Shown piece by piece: positions 25,526 to 35,462 of a stretch of DNA of 64,000 bases. Made by a program: the position numbers and the translations under genes. Source of the stretch: Neorhizobium lilium (lineage in GTDB: Bacteria; Pseudomonadota; Alphaproteobacteria; Rhizobiales; Rhizobiaceae); contig NZ_SBIP01000001.1 in NCBI RefSeq assembly GCF_004053875.1, forward strand, positions 744,001 through 808,000. The letters run 5' to 3'. How positions within the stretch are numbered: the first letter of the stretch is position 1; each line of letters starts with the position of its first letter. Under the pieces are notes generated by a model. The model was not told the origin of the DNA. It did no database searches and worked only from the letters and a program-made list of their open reading frames with translations.

Positions 25526-27754
25526 ATGGACGATCGCAACCGCAGACTGAACATCGTTCTTGCCCTGGCCGTGGCCGCCATGACGGTGCTGCCCTGGCAC
25601 AGGATCGAGGGCGGATTCTTTTCCTTCGGCTGGCTGTCGGACCTGAACAGCGCATCGTCGGCCCCTGCTCTTCTGCAGGTCATCCTTTTTGATCGACCCT
25701 GGCTGATCACGCCTTTCCTTGCAGTCTTGGCGGCCACCATCGCGCGCACCCTTCCCGATCCGATGCGGCGCGGCCGCCTGCTTGCCTGGTCAGGCGGTCT
25801 CGGCTTGGTTTACTTGGTGATCGAAGGTCTCGCCATCGGCACAACCGGCTTTAACTGGAGCATTAGCGAAGCGCTGTTCGGAATTCTCTCCGATGGCCAG
25901 CCGCCGATGGGTGCCGGTGCAGTGCTGGCGGCGATCTCCTTTGTCCTGATCTTCTCGTTTGGTTTGGCCGAGCGCGGCGTCATGCGCGGCGATGCGTTCG
26001 TCGTGTCGACGATCGCGATCCTCGTCTTCCTGGTGACCGTCTTCGTCTTCTACCCGATCGGCAGCATGTTCGTCGGCGCTTTTCAGGATGTCGACGGGTC
26101 GTTCCAGATGGCAGGGTTCAACCGCACCATCACGGATGCCTCGATCTGGAGCCTCGACTGTGTGGTCGGGGGCGTCCGCTGCGGCGTCGCCTGGCGCACC
26201 CTGTTTCTCGCCGTCCTGACCGCTGGCGGATCGACGGCGCTGGGGCTCGCCTTCGCGTTGATCGCCACACGTACGCGCTTTCCCTTCAAGAAGGGGCTGC
26301 GGCTCTTGACGGTGCTGCCGATCATCACCCCGCCCTTCGTGATTGGTCTTGCGCTCACTCTGCTCTTCGGCCGGGCCGGCGTCGTGACCCAGGGCCTCTC
26401 GAGCGTCTTCGGCATCGAGCCGAGCCGCTGGCTCTACGGCCTGACCGGCATCTGGATCGCGCAGGTCCTGTCCTTCACGCCGATCTCCTTTCTGGTGCTG
26501 ATCGGTGTCGTGGAAGGGGTCAGCCCTTCGATGGAGGAAGCGTCCCAGACGTTGCGCGCCGGTCGCTGGCGCACATTCTGGCGAGTCTCCCTGCCATTGA
26601 TGAAGCCGGGCCTCGCCAACGCCTTCCTGATCGGCTTCATCGAGAGCATGGCCGATTTCGGCAATCCTCTAGTACTCGGCGGAAGCCACGGCGTTCTCTC
26701 GACAGAAATCTTCTTCGCTGTGGTCGGCTCGCAGAACGATCCGGCGCGGGCGGCCGTCCTTGCCATGGTCCTGCTCTGCTTCACGCTGTCGGCTTTCCTG
26801 GCACAACGCGTCTGGCTCTCCGGCAAGAACTTCGCAACCGTCAGCGGCAAGGGCGACAGCGGCGCCCATATCGCCCTGCCTCGCCCGCTGTCGATCGGAC
26901 TGCATGCGGTCGTCATCCCCTGGATGGTCTTCACCGTCGTCGTCTACGGCATGATCCTGTTCGGTGGCTTCGTGAAGACCTGGGGCCTCGACAACAGCCT
27001 GACCCTTGACCACTATGCCAAGGCCTTCTCGATCACTGTCCAGAACGGCTCGATTGCCTGGACGGGCGTTGCCTGGAATTCCTTCTGGACGACAATGGAG
27101 ATCGCGCTGATCGCCGCTCCCCTGACGGCGGCTGTTGGGCTCGCCACCGCCTATGTCATCGTGCGGCAGAAATTTGCAGGACGGAACCTGTTTGAATTCG
27201 CGCTGATGATGAGCTTCGCCATCCCCGGTACAGTGATCGGCATCAGCTACATCATGGCCTTCAACCTGCCGCCGCTGGAGATGACGGGAACCGCCCTCAT
27301 TCTCGTCGCTTGCTTCGTGTTCCGCAACATGCCCGTCGGAGTGCGCGGCGGTGTCGCCGCCATGAGCCAGCTCGACAAGAGCCTGGACGAGGCATCGATG
27401 ACGCTTGGCGCCAACAGCTTCCGGACCATCCGCAAAGTCATCCTGCCGCTGTTGCGGCCGGCCATCACGGCCGCACTCGTCTATTCCTTCGTGCGCGCCA
27501 TCACCTCCATCAGCGCCGTCGTCTTCCTCGTCAGCGCCCGTTACAACATGGCCACGTCCTATATCGTCGGCCTGGTCGAAAACGGGGAATACGGTGTCGC
27601 CATCGCCTACTCCTCCATGCTCATCGTGGTGATGATCGCCGTGATTGCCGGCTTCCAACTGCTCGTCGGCGAGCGGCGGCTGCGCCGCGAAAACCGTGTT
27701 GCCGGTCTTGGCACCCGGTCCGTCCCCGCCCTTGCCGAGGAGAAAGTCGCATGA
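25526..27754 (+). CDS. ABC transporter permease, two-domain AfuB/FbpB type
   Basis: About 742 residues, many transmembrane segments and two permease modules in one chain. Two EAA loops are visible: EEASQTLRAGRWRTFWRVSL near residue 338 and DEASMTLGANSFRTIRKVIL near 622. A long N-terminal membrane extension of about 200 residues precedes the first module, longer than in FbpB. Start is uncertain: ATG 25526 or GTG 25517, with GAGG at 25510-25513 placed closer to the GTG. The stop overlaps the ATPase start (ATGA). A small GC-rich stem at 25465-25492 separates it from the binding-protein gene and may set lower expression. Confidence 0.85.
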   Translation: MDDRNRRLNIVLALAVAAMTVLPWHRIEGGFFSFGWLSDLNSASSAPALLQVILFDRPWLITPFLAVLAATIARTLPDPMRRGRLLAWSGGLGLVYLVIEGLAIGTTGFNWSISEALFGILSDGQPPMGAGAVLAAISFVLIFSFGLAERGVMRGDAFVVSTIAILVFLVTVFVFYPIGSMFVGAFQDVDGSFQMAGFNRTITDASIWSLDCVVGGVRCGVAWRTLFLAVLTAGGSTALGLAFALIATRTRFPFKKGLRLLTVLPIITPPFVIGLALTLLFGRAGVVTQGLSSVFGIEPSRWLYGLTGIWIAQVLSFTPISFLVLIGVVEGVSPSMEEASQTLRAGRWRTFWRVSLPLMKPGLANAFLIGFIESMADFGNPLVLGGSHGVLSTEIFFAVVGSQNDPARAAVLAMVLLCFTLSAFLAQRVWLSGKNFATVSGKGDSGAHIALPRPLSIGLHAVVIPWMVFTVVVYGMILFGGFVKTWGLDNSLTLDHYAKAFSITVQNGSIAWTGVAWNSFWTTMEIALIAAPLTAAVGLATAYVIVRQKFAGRNLFEFALMMSFAIPGTVIGISYIMAFNLPPLEMTGTALILVACFVFRNMPVGVRGGVAAMSQLDKSLDEASMTLGANSFRTIRKVILPLLRPAITAALVYSFVRAITSISAVVFLVSARYNMATSYIVGLVENGEYGVAIAYSSMLIVVMIAVIAGFQLLVGERRLRRENRVAGLGTRSVPALAEEKVA

Positions 27755-28809
27755 CCCGCAAAGCAGGATCCGTTGTCTTCCAGAATGTCCGCAAGACATT
27801 CGGTGCCTTTACCGCCATACCGGATCTGTCCCTCACCGTGGAACCGGGCACGCTTGTCACTCTGCTCGGCCCGTCCGGCTGCGGCAAGACGACGACCCTT
27901 CGCATGCTGGCCGGGCTGGAACATCCGACCTCCGGCCGCATCCTGATCGGCGGCAAGGATGTGACCATGCTGCCCGCCAACGAGCGCGACGTTTCCATGG
28001 TCTTCCAGTCCTACGCTCTGTTTCCGCACATGAACTCGCTCGAGAACGTCGCCTACGGGCTGCAGTCCTCGGGAATGGGTAAGAAGGAAGCCCGTGAGCG
28101 AGCGGAGAACGGACTGGAACTGGTCGGCCTGGCCGGCATGGGCCAGCGCCTTCCCGCAGAACTTTCGGGAGGCCAGCAGCAGCGTGTCGCCGTCGCCCGC
28201 GCGCTGGTGCTCGAGCCGCAGGTCCTCCTCCTCGACGAGCCGCTGTCCAATCTCGACGCCCGCCTTCGCCGCCGGGTCCGGACCGAGATCCGCGAACTGC
28301 AACAGCGGCTGGAATTTACCGCCGTCTACGTTACCCACGATCAGGACGAGGCACTTGCTGTCTCCGACCGGATCATCGTCATGAAGGACGGGCGCATTGC
28401 CCAGGAAGGCAGCCCCCGCGACCTTTACGAGACGCCGGCATCCTCCTTCATTGCCGATTTCATCGGCGAGGCGAATGTCGTGCCGTGCGACATCGTCGCA
28501 GTATCCGATGGCAAGGCAACGATCAGCATCGAGGGCCTGCGCCATGTGGTGCCGGCCCTGAGCGCAAGGCCGGGACGAGCCAAGCTTGCGGTGCGGCCGA
28601 GCGCGATCACGCTTGAACCGGCAGACGATGCTGCCTTCCCCGGACGCATCCGCCATGCCGCCTATCTCGGCGACCATATCGAATACGAAGCCGAGACGGC
28701 GGGAGGAACGCTGTTTATTGTCGACCCGTCAGTCGATCGGCTTCTTTCCCCTGGCACGCAGGTCGGTATCGGGCTTAAAACCCGTGGCATCGCGATCATC
28801 GCCGAATAA
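27751..28809 (+). CDS. ABC transporter ATPase, AfuC/FbpC/PotA type
   Basis: A 352-residue ATPase with Walker A GPSGCGKTT near residue 42, signature LSGGQQQRVAVARAL near 140, Walker [16 protein letters not shown] and H-loop YVTHDQDEAL. A C-terminal TOBE-like regulatory domain begins near residue 240 (GEANVVPCDIVAVSDGKATI, LAVRPSAITLEP). ATG overlaps the permease stop, and the phosphatase-like gene follows 25 bp later. With the binding protein and two-domain permease it forms a complete AfuABC-like importer. Confidence 0.88.
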   Translation: MTRKAGSVVFQNVRKTFGAFTAIPDLSLTVEPGTLVTLLGPSGCGKTTTLRMLAGLEHPTSGRILIGGKDVTMLPANERDVSMVFQSYALFPHMNSLENVAYGLQSSGMGKKEARERAENGLELVGLAGMGQRLPAELSGGQQQRVAVARALVLEPQVLLLDEPLSNLDARLRRRVRTEIRELQQRLEFTAVYVTHDQDEALAVSDRIIVMKDGRIAQEGSPRDLYETPASSFIADFIGEANVVPCDIVAVSDGKATISIEGLRHVVPALSARPGRAKLAVRPSAITLEPADDAAFPGRIRHAAYLGDHIEYEAETAGGTLFIVDPSVDRLLSPGTQVGIGLKTRGIAIIAE

Positions 28810-28834
28810 TGCCGCGGCAGAACAGGAACCAGAG

Positions 28835-29656
28835 ATGAGCATCGACAGCCAGGATATCAGCCGCCGCCATTCGCTTGCGGAACGCGTCGTTCGCGACGCG
28901 GGACGGCTGGCGCACAACTATTTCACGCGGCGCGACAGCCTTGTCATCGAGATCAAGGGAGACCCGCAGGACGTGGTGTCGATCGCCGACCGCAACGTAG
29001 AAACGCTCATCCGCGACCAAGTCGCCGCCGCCTTTGCCGATGACGGCTTCCTGGGCGAGGAATATGGCCTCGTCAACGGGAGCTCCGGCTTCACCTGGGT
29101 GGTGGATCCGATCGATGGCACGAGCCCGTTTGTCCAGGGGATGCCGAACTGGTGCGTTTCCATTGCGGTCCTTCACGACAACAGGCCCGTGGTCGGGGTG
29201 ATCTACGCGCCCTGCCACGAGGAAATCTATTCTGCCGCCAGCGGAGAAGGCGCCACGCTCAACGGCGTGCGGCTCGAACTGGGCACGGCTAAGACGATCC
29301 GCAACGCCATGACGGGGATCGGCGCCAATCATCATGTGACGCCTGCAGCCGTGGGCAAGATCGTCAGCGATCTCCTGGAAGCCGGCGGCAATTTCGTGCG
29401 GCTGGGATCGGGTGCCCTGATGCTCGCCTATGTCGCAGCGGGCAGGCTCGTCGGCTACTATGAGCCCTACATGCACGCCTGGGATTGCCTCGGCGGCTAC
29501 TGCATCGTCAAGGAAGCGGGCGGCTGGCACCTTCCTTTCCCGACCGCCGGCGAAGGGCTGACCCGCGGCGCGCCGGTGCTTGCCGCCGGTCCCGGGGCAA
29601 TTGAAGATCTGCAACGCATCGCCGGCATCGATTCGGGAGACAGCGCAGCCGCATAG
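28835..29656 (+). CDS. inositol-monophosphatase-family protein
   Basis: A 273-residue metal-dependent phosphatase of the IMPase/FBPase/CysQ superfamily. Signature acids are present: EEYG near residue 75, the DPIDGTSPFVQGMPNW motif near residues 90-105, and the C-terminal HAWDCLGGYCIVKEAGG near 215. It hydrolyses a phosphomonoester, such as inositol phosphate, a sugar phosphate or histidinol phosphate; the substrate is not fixed by sequence. It sits between two ABC importers, so it probably dephosphorylates the imported compound. The ATG at 28835 gives a family-typical length; a longer overlapping frame is spurious. Confidence 0.87.
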   Translation: MSIDSQDISRRHSLAERVVRDAGRLAHNYFTRRDSLVIEIKGDPQDVVSIADRNVETLIRDQVAAAFADDGFLGEEYGLVNGSSGFTWVVDPIDGTSPFVQGMPNWCVSIAVLHDNRPVVGVIYAPCHEEIYSAASGEGATLNGVRLELGTAKTIRNAMTGIGANHHVTPAAVGKIVSDLLEAGGNFVRLGSGALMLAYVAAGRLVGYYEPYMHAWDCLGGYCIVKEAGGWHLPFPTAGEGLTRGAPVLAAGPGAIEDLQRIAGIDSGDSAAA

Positions 29657-29757
29657 ACAAGCATCTGGTCCCCACCCTTTCTGGGAGGACGGTCGGGGCA
29701 TCAGTCCGGGATCTGAGTGTCCCGGTCTATTCTCATTTGAACGGGAGGAAACCATCT

Positions 29758-31059
29758 ATGAAGACCATACTCGCATCGACCATCGCCACCACAGCCCTGC
29801 TCATGGCATCGAGCGCCATGGCAGCGACGGAAATTCAGTGGTGGCATGCCATGACCGGCGCCAATAACGAGGTCGTCGACCAGCTCGCCAAGGAATTCAA
29901 CGAAAGCCAGAAGGACTACAAGATCGTCCCGGTCTTCAAGGGCACCTATCCGGAAACCCTGAATGCCGGCATCGCCGCATTTCGAGCGAAGCAGCCGCCG
30001 GCGATCATCCAGGTGTTCGACGCCGGCAGTGGTGTGATGATGGGTGCCCAGGGCGCCATCGTGCCGGTTGCCGATGTCCTCACCAAGGGCGGCTTCAAGT
30101 TCGACAAGGCAGCCTATCTGCCTGGCATTGTTGCCTATTATTCAAAGCCGGACGGCACGATGCTGTCCTTCCCCTACAATTCTTCCTCGCCGATCCTCTA
30201 CTACAACAGGGATATCTTCCAGAAGGCGGGGCTGGACGCCGCCAACCCGCCGAAGACCTGGCCGGACGTGTTCGAAGCCGCTAAAAAGATCAAGACGAGC
30301 GGAGCCGCCTCCTGCGGCTTTACCTCGACGTGGCTGACCTGGATCCAGACCGAAAACCTCGCCGCCTGGAACAACGTGTCCTACGGCAGCAACGAGAACG
30401 GCCTTGGTGGCGTCGATGTGAAGCTCGCCTTCAACTCCGACTTCTTCGTCAAGCACTTCCAGTCGATCGCCGATCTCGCCAAGGATGGCACCTTCCGCTA
30501 CGGCGGCCGCACCTCGGAAGCCAAGCAGCTGTTCACCTCCGGCGAATGCGGGATCCTGACGGAATCCTCCGGCGGCCTTGGGGATATCGTCAAGAGCGGA
30601 ATGAACTACGGCATCGGCCAGCTTCCTTATTACGAGGGCTATGGCAGGCCGCAGAACACCATTCCGGGCGGCGCAAGCCTGTGGGTCTTCGCCGGCAAGA
30701 GCGATGCCGAATACAAGGGCACAGCGGCGTTCTTCAACTTCCTGTCTCAGACCAAGATCCAGGCGCGCCTGCATCAGGTCTCCGGCTACCTGCCCGTCAC
30801 CATGGCAGCCTACGACGAGACGAAGACGTCGGACTTCTATCAGAAGAACCCGGGTCGCGAGACGCCGATCCAGCAGATGCTCGGCAAGGCGCCGACGGCC
30901 AACTCCAAGGGCGTGCGACTCGTCAACCTGCCCCAGGTGCGCGACATCATGAACGAGGAGTTCGAGTCGATGCTGGCCGGCAAGCAGGATGCCAAGACGG
31001 CCCTGAACAAGGCGGTCGAGCGCGGCAATGCTGCGATCCAGCAGGCTATCGGCAAGTAA
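29758..31059 (+). CDS. ugpB: sn-glycerol-3-phosphate-type ABC transporter substrate-binding protein (UgpB-like)
   Basis: A 433-residue class-I-type sugar/phosphosugar binding protein. Signal peptide MKTILASTIATTALLMASSA cleaves near AMA. Mature blocks are TEIQWWHAMTGANNEVVDQL, FNESQKDYKIVPVFKGTYPE and YYNRDIFQKAGLDAANPPKT, all closely UgpB-like. UgpB captures glycerol-3-phosphate and glycerophosphodiesters. GGGAGG precedes the ATG. It is first in a ugpBAEC order and follows the IMPase-family gene by 101 bp. The gene ends in a strong hairpin at 31068-31095. Confidence 0.9.
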   Translation: MKTILASTIATTALLMASSAMAATEIQWWHAMTGANNEVVDQLAKEFNESQKDYKIVPVFKGTYPETLNAGIAAFRAKQPPAIIQVFDAGSGVMMGAQGAIVPVADVLTKGGFKFDKAAYLPGIVAYYSKPDGTMLSFPYNSSSPILYYNRDIFQKAGLDAANPPKTWPDVFEAAKKIKTSGAASCGFTSTWLTWIQTENLAAWNNVSYGSNENGLGGVDVKLAFNSDFFVKHFQSIADLAKDGTFRYGGRTSEAKQLFTSGECGILTESSGGLGDIVKSGMNYGIGQLPYYEGYGRPQNTIPGGASLWVFAGKSDAEYKGTAAFFNFLSQTKIQARLHQVSGYLPVTMAAYDETKTSDFYQKNPGRETPIQQMLGKAPTANSKGVRLVNLPQVRDIMNEEFESMLAGKQDAKTALNKAVERGNAAIQQAIGK

Positions 31060-31067
31060 CCACCTTG

Positions 31068-31095
31068 GACCGCCCCCCTGACACCGGGGGCGGTC
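31068..31095 (+). promoter_or_regulatory. binding-protein 3' mRNA hairpin
   Basis: A perfect 10-bp stem (GACCGCCCCC at 31068-31077, complement at 31086-31095) with an 8-nt loop, right after the ugpB stop and before ugpA. It lacks a T-tract. Such REP-like stems commonly protect the upstream binding-protein mRNA and yield more binding protein than permease. Confidence 0.6.
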
Positions 31096-31123
31096 TCACC
31101 CCCGATCGAAACGGAGCCCGCCC

Positions 31124-32005
31124 GTGCAAAGCGTCGTCTTTCCGAACAAGATCCTCCCGTATTTCCTGGTTGTGCCGCAGATCGTCCTGACGGTCGTGTT
31201 CTTCTTCTGGCCGGCAGGCCAGGCCCTCTATCAGTCCGCCATGCGCGAAGATCCGTTCGGGCTCCAGAGCGGCTTCGTCGGGCTTGCCAATTTCCGCCAG
31301 ATCCTTGCCGATCCCAACTATCTACACGCGGTGCAGGTCACTGTGGTGTTCAGCGTCGCGACTGCGGTGCTGTCGATGGCCGTGGCGCTGATCCTTGCCA
31401 ACGCCGCCGATCTTGTCGTGCGCGGCAAGGGACTCTACCGGACCATGCTGATCATCCCCTATGCCGTGGCGCCAGCCGTCGCTGGCATGCTCTGGCTCTT
31501 CATGTTCAACCCGTCGATGGGCACGCTGGCCTACCTGCTGCGCCGCAACGGCATTGCCTGGGACCCGCTGCTGAACGGCGACCAGGCCATGGTGCTGGTC
31601 GTCGTCGCGGCTGCCTGGAAGCAGATCAGCTACAATTTCCTGTTTTTCGTAGCCGGCCTGCAGGCCATTCCGAAATCGCTGCTGGAAGCGGCCGCGATCG
31701 ACGGCGCCCGCGGCAGCCGCCGTTTCTGGACCATCGTCTTTCCGCTGCTGGCGCCGACGACCTTCTTCCTGCTCGTCGTCAACACGGTCTACGCCTTCTT
31801 CGATACCTTCGGCATCATCCATTCGGTGACCGGCGGCGGCCCTGCCAAGGCAACCGAAACCCTCGTCTACAAGGTTTACAACGACGGCTTCGTGAACCTT
31901 AATCTCGGCTCCTCGGCTGCCCAGTCGGTGGTGCTGATGGTGATCGTCATCGGGCTTACCGCTTTCCAGTTCCGCTTTGTCGAGCGGCGCGTCCATTACG
32001 GCTGA
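31124..32005 (+). CDS. ugpA: glycerol-3-phosphate-type ABC permease (UgpA-like)
   Basis: A 293-residue permease that starts with GTG at 31124 and ends [11 protein letters not shown], the usual UgpA C-terminus. About six transmembrane helices are seen. The EAA loop [20 protein letters not shown] near residue 190 and the [18 protein letters not shown] block ([20 protein letters not shown]) near 235 are diagnostic. It partners with UgpE 9 bp downstream. Confidence 0.9.
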   Translation: MQSVVFPNKILPYFLVVPQIVLTVVFFFWPAGQALYQSAMREDPFGLQSGFVGLANFRQILADPNYLHAVQVTVVFSVATAVLSMAVALILANAADLVVRGKGLYRTMLIIPYAVAPAVAGMLWLFMFNPSMGTLAYLLRRNGIAWDPLLNGDQAMVLVVVAAAWKQISYNFLFFVAGLQAIPKSLLEAAAIDGARGSRRFWTIVFPLLAPTTFFLLVVNTVYAFFDTFGIIHSVTGGGPAKATETLVYKVYNDGFVNLNLGSSAAQSVVLMVIVIGLTAFQFRFVERRVHYG

Positions 32006-32014
32006 GGACATTCG

Positions 32015-32863
32015 ATGATTGAAAATCGCCCACGGGCCACCCTCATGGCGCATCTGATGCTGATCCTTGGCATCGTCATCGTCGCCTTCCCGATCTACTA
32101 TACGTTCATCGCCTCGACCGCGACCTCGTCAGCCATCCTGCGCCCGCCGCTCTCGCTTCTTCCGGGCGGGCATATGCTCGAAAACTACGGCGATGCCATT
32201 TCCGGCGGCGTCGAACGGGTGGTCGGCGTCAGCTTGGAACGGTTGCTGTTCAACAGCATCGTCGTCGCCCTCGCCATCGCGGTCGGCAAGATCTTCATTT
32301 CCTTCCTCTCGGCCTTTGCGATCGTCTTCTTCCGCTTTCCGTTTCGCATGGCCTTCTTCTGGATGATCTTCGTCACTCTCATGCTGCCGGTCGAGGTGCG
32401 CATCCTGCCGACCTACAAGGTGATCGTGGATCTCGGCCTCATCGATACCTATGCTGGTCTGACCCTGCCTTTGATGGCGTCGGCAACGGCGACCTTCCTG
32501 TTCCGGCAGTTCTTCCTCACCATCCCCGGAGAGCTGGTCGAGGCTGCCCGCATCGACAATGCCGGGCCCTTCCGCTTCATGCGGGACATCCTGCTGCCGC
32601 TGTCGATGACGAATATCGCGGCCCTCTTCGTGATCCTGTTCATCTACGGCTGGACTCAATATCTCTGGCCGCTGCTGGTAACCAATGATGCGAAGATGAA
32701 CACCATCATCATCGGCCTGCGACGCATGGTCGACTTCGCCGATGCCTCGACGCCGTGGAACTACGTCATGGTCACGGCGATCCTCGCAATCATCCCTCCT
32801 ATCATCGTCATCGTGCTCATGCAGCGCTGGTTCGTCAAAGGTTTGGTGGAGACTGAAAAGTAA
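32015..32863 (+). CDS. ugpE: glycerol-3-phosphate-type ABC permease (UgpE-like)
   Basis: A 282-residue permease with about six transmembrane helices, the [20 protein letters not shown] block near residue 125 and the EAA loop [20 protein letters not shown] near residue 175. The C-terminus is [13 protein letters not shown]. Stop overlaps the UgpC start (TAATG). Confidence 0.9.
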   Translation: MIENRPRATLMAHLMLILGIVIVAFPIYYTFIASTATSSAILRPPLSLLPGGHMLENYGDAISGGVERVVGVSLERLLFNSIVVALAIAVGKIFISFLSAFAIVFFRFPFRMAFFWMIFVTLMLPVEVRILPTYKVIVDLGLIDTYAGLTLPLMASATATFLFRQFFLTIPGELVEAARIDNAGPFRFMRDILLPLSMTNIAALFVILFIYGWTQYLWPLLVTNDAKMNTIIIGLRRMVDFADASTPWNYVMVTAILAIIPPIIVIVLMQRWFVKGLVETEK

Positions 32864-33906
32864 TGGCAAATATTGGCCTCAAGGACGTTCGCAAGATTTA
32901 TTCGGGTGGTGTCGAAGCAATCAAGGGCGTTTCGCTCGACATCAAGGATGGGGAGATGATCGTGCTGGTCGGGCCGTCGGGCTGCGGAAAATCCACGCTG
33001 CTGCGCATGGTGGCGGGACTTGAAAGCATCAGCTCCGGCGAGGTGACGATCGCCGACAAGCGCGTCAACGAGCTCGAGCCGGCCGAACGCGACATCGCCA
33101 TGGTGTTCCAGAACTACGCGCTCTATCCGCATATGAGCGTCCGGCAGAACCTCGCCTACGGCCTGAAGAACCGCAACACCCCGAAGGACGAGATCGACAG
33201 TCGCATCCTGGAAGCAGCCAGGGCGCTGGAGATCGAACCCTTCCTGGACCGTAAGCCGCGCCAGCTCTCCGGCGGCCAGCGCCAGCGCGTCGCCATGGGA
33301 CGCGCCATCGTCCGCAAGCCCTCCGTCTTCCTGTTCGACGAGCCTCTTTCCAATCTCGATGCGAAGCTGCGCGTCCAGATGCGCGTCGAGATTCGCCGGC
33401 TGCAGCGGGCGCTCGCAACCACCTCGATCTACGTCACCCACGACCAGATGGAAGCGATGACGCTCGCCGATCGCCTGGTGGTGCTGAATAGCGGCCGCAT
33501 CGAACAGGTCGGCACGCCGATCGAACTCTATGAGAAACCTGCGACCACATTTGTCGCGACGTTCATCGGCTCGCCTTCGATGAACCTCATGGCTCTTGCG
33601 AAGGGCGCCGACTGGACCATCGCGCCCGGGTTGAACATACCGGCGCAGACCGCCACGCTTGGGATCCGCCCAGAGGACCTCGTCGTCGCCGACGGTTCGG
33701 AGCAGCTGTCTTTGCGGCTTTCAATCGAGGTTGCCGCGGTGGAACTGGTAGGCGCCGAGAGCTATATTCATGGCTTGACCGCGTCCGGAAGCAGCGTCGT
33801 CTTCCGCACGGCTGGCCGCTCCGCCGTTGAACTTGGACAGAGAACGACGTTGACGGCGGATCCGCGCCACTTTCACTTTTTTAAGGATGATGGGACGCGG
33901 CTGTGA
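32863..33906 (+). CDS. ugpC: glycerol-3-phosphate-type ABC transporter ATPase (UgpC-like)
   Basis: A 347-residue CUT1-type ATPase with Walker [10 protein letters not shown] near residue 37, signature [15 protein letters not shown] near 133, Walker [16 protein letters not shown] near 152, and a C-terminal MalK-like regulatory domain ([12 protein letters not shown] near 230, [13 protein letters not shown] near 265). It completes the ugpBAEC set. In UgpC/MalK proteins this tail receives regulatory input. Confidence 0.9.
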   Translation: MANIGLKDVRKIYSGGVEAIKGVSLDIKDGEMIVLVGPSGCGKSTLLRMVAGLESISSGEVTIADKRVNELEPAERDIAMVFQNYALYPHMSVRQNLAYGLKNRNTPKDEIDSRILEAARALEIEPFLDRKPRQLSGGQRQRVAMGRAIVRKPSVFLFDEPLSNLDAKLRVQMRVEIRRLQRALATTSIYVTHDQMEAMTLADRLVVLNSGRIEQVGTPIELYEKPATTFVATFIGSPSMNLMALAKGADWTIAPGLNIPAQTATLGIRPEDLVVADGSEQLSLRLSIEVAAVELVGAESYIHGLTASGSSVVFRTAGRSAVELGQRTTLTADPRHFHFFKDDGTRL

Positions 33907-33968
33907 CCTGACCGCGAGGCCGAACGGATTGGATCTCACGAAGGGGAGGCTTGTGCTCGTGTACGCCT

Positions 33969-34769
33969 ATGCCTGTGATCACTGCCCTCATTGCCTTGTC
34001 TGGCCATATAGCGCTTCTGCTATGGTGCACGCGGATGGTGCAGACGGGCATCCAGCGCGCCTTCGGCCCCAGCCTGCGCTCGTTTCTCGGCCGCACGCTC
34101 AGCAACCGCTTCAAGGCCTTTCTGGCCGGCCTGGGAGTGACCGCCATTCTCCAGAGCAGCACGGCGACCGGTCTGATGGCCTCGGGTTTCGCGGCCGGCG
34201 GGCTGGTCGATCTCGTTCCGGCGCTTGCAGTCATGCTTGGTGCCAATGTCGGCACGACGCTGATCGTGCAGGTGCTCTCGTTCGACGTCGCGGCTGTCTC
34301 GCCGGCGCTCATCCTGATCGGCGTTCTGATGTTCCGCCGCGCGCAGAACCCGCAGATCCACGACCTCGGCCGCGTTTTCATCGGCATCGGCTTCATGCTT
34401 CTCGCCCTGCATCAGCTTCTCGGCGTGCTCACGGAATATTCGGACACAGCAGCGTTCCAGGCGATCCTCGGCGCCATATCGCAGATGCCGGTGCTGAGCC
34501 TGCTGCTTGCGGCGGCCCTGACCTGGGCCGCCCATTCGAGCGTCGCCGTGGTGCTGCTGGTCATGTCGCTGGCCAGCAAGGGGCTGCTCGATCCCTATCA
34601 GGCCTTCGCGCTGACGCTTGGGGCAAACCTCGGTACGGCCATCAACCCCGTCGTCGAGGGGCAGACTGGCAACGACCTTTCCGCCAAACGGCTTCCCGTC
34701 GGCAATCTGGTCACCCGCATTCTCGGCATTACCGCGGTCTTCGCACTTCTTGAGCCGATCACGGCCTGA
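33969..34769 (+). pseudogene. Na/Pi-cotransporter-family protein, 3'-truncated
   Basis: Reads as the N-terminal half of a Na+/phosphate cotransporter (NptA/YjbB type): FLAGLGVTAILQSSTATGLM near residue 50 with the QSSTAT motif, VMLGANVGTTLIVQVLSF near 85, and a second repeat AHSSVAVVLLVMSLASKGLL with TLGANLGTAINPVVEG. Intact relatives run about 540-600 residues with a PhoU-like tail; this one stops at residue 266. Immediately beyond the stop lies the cut end of an inverted enolase-superfamily gene, so the truncation is a rearrangement joint. Its place after ugpC fits phosphate export or uptake alongside organophosphate use. The stub might still form membrane helices, but activity is unlikely or unproven. 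Confidence 0.72.
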
Positions 34770-35395
34770 ATGACGATCGCATCGCGGATCTTTCGAAACG
34801 GCTCCAGACCCTTTTCCAGATCGTTCCGGTGGATGAAGTTGCCGCCGCTCGCCACCGCAAATGGATCGAGCGGCCAGATCTTCATCGCCGTGATACCTTC
34901 CGACAGGAGGCTCTCGGCAAGAGCGCCGGCATCGTTGGTGAAGGCGACCTGATCGTCGTAAGGCCCCTGCGGCTTGTCTGCACCGTCGATATAGCGCCGC
35001 GAACCGCGGCTGTTGTAGGAATAGCCGGCGCAGGTATTGTAGGTTCGGATCGACGGGCGCGAGAGCCCGCCCAGCAACTGGTGGACCGGCTGGTTCGTCA
35101 CTTTCCCGAATATGTCCCACAGCGCGATGTCGACGGCCGACGCCGCGCGGATTTCCACGCCCGAGGACCGAAATCCGACATAGGTTTCGGTCAGCAGTTT
35201 AGAGATGCGGTCGATATGCAGCGGGTTCTGGCCGATCAGCGCCGGCGCCACTTCGGAGTGGAGATAGGCGGCGACGGCATTGGTTCCCCGGAAGGTTTCC
35301 CCAAGCCCGATAATGCCTTCATCCGTATGGACCTGCAGCCAGAGGATGTTGTTGAGGCTGGGAAGCTGGATCGTTTCGAGCGCAGTGATTTTCAT
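34598..35395 (-). pseudogene. mandelate-racemase/enolase-superfamily enzyme, 3'-truncated
   Basis: ATG at 35393-35395 begins MKITALETIQLPSLNNILWL, then GIIGLGETFRGTNAVAAYLH, SAVDIALWDIFGKVTNQPVH and QLLGGLSRPSIRTYNTCAGY, a normal N-terminal capping domain of a mandelate-racemase-group enzyme. After FRKIRDAI (near 34780) the similarity ends, and the frame reads on antisense into the Na/Pi-cotransporter stub to a chance stop at 34598. All the metal-binding residues of the barrel are missing, so it is inactive. It lies just downstream of the truncated permease on the same strand, as a sugar-acid or lactone operon would. Confidence 0.78.
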
Positions 35396-35462
35396 CGGAT
35401 CTTCCGGATAAGCGCGGGATGGGCCGGCGCGTTGATCGCCGGCTAGGACGGAGGGTACGGGA

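Noticed and set aside
24352..25749. 465-codon minus-strand ORF opposite the AfuA-like gene
   Set aside because: Antisense shadow spanning the promoter and two genes; no domain.
26669..28677. Long minus-strand ORFs (376 and 356 codons) opposite the permease and ATPase
   Set aside because: His/Asp/Gly-rich low-complexity translations typical of reverse-strand reading of membrane-protein codons.
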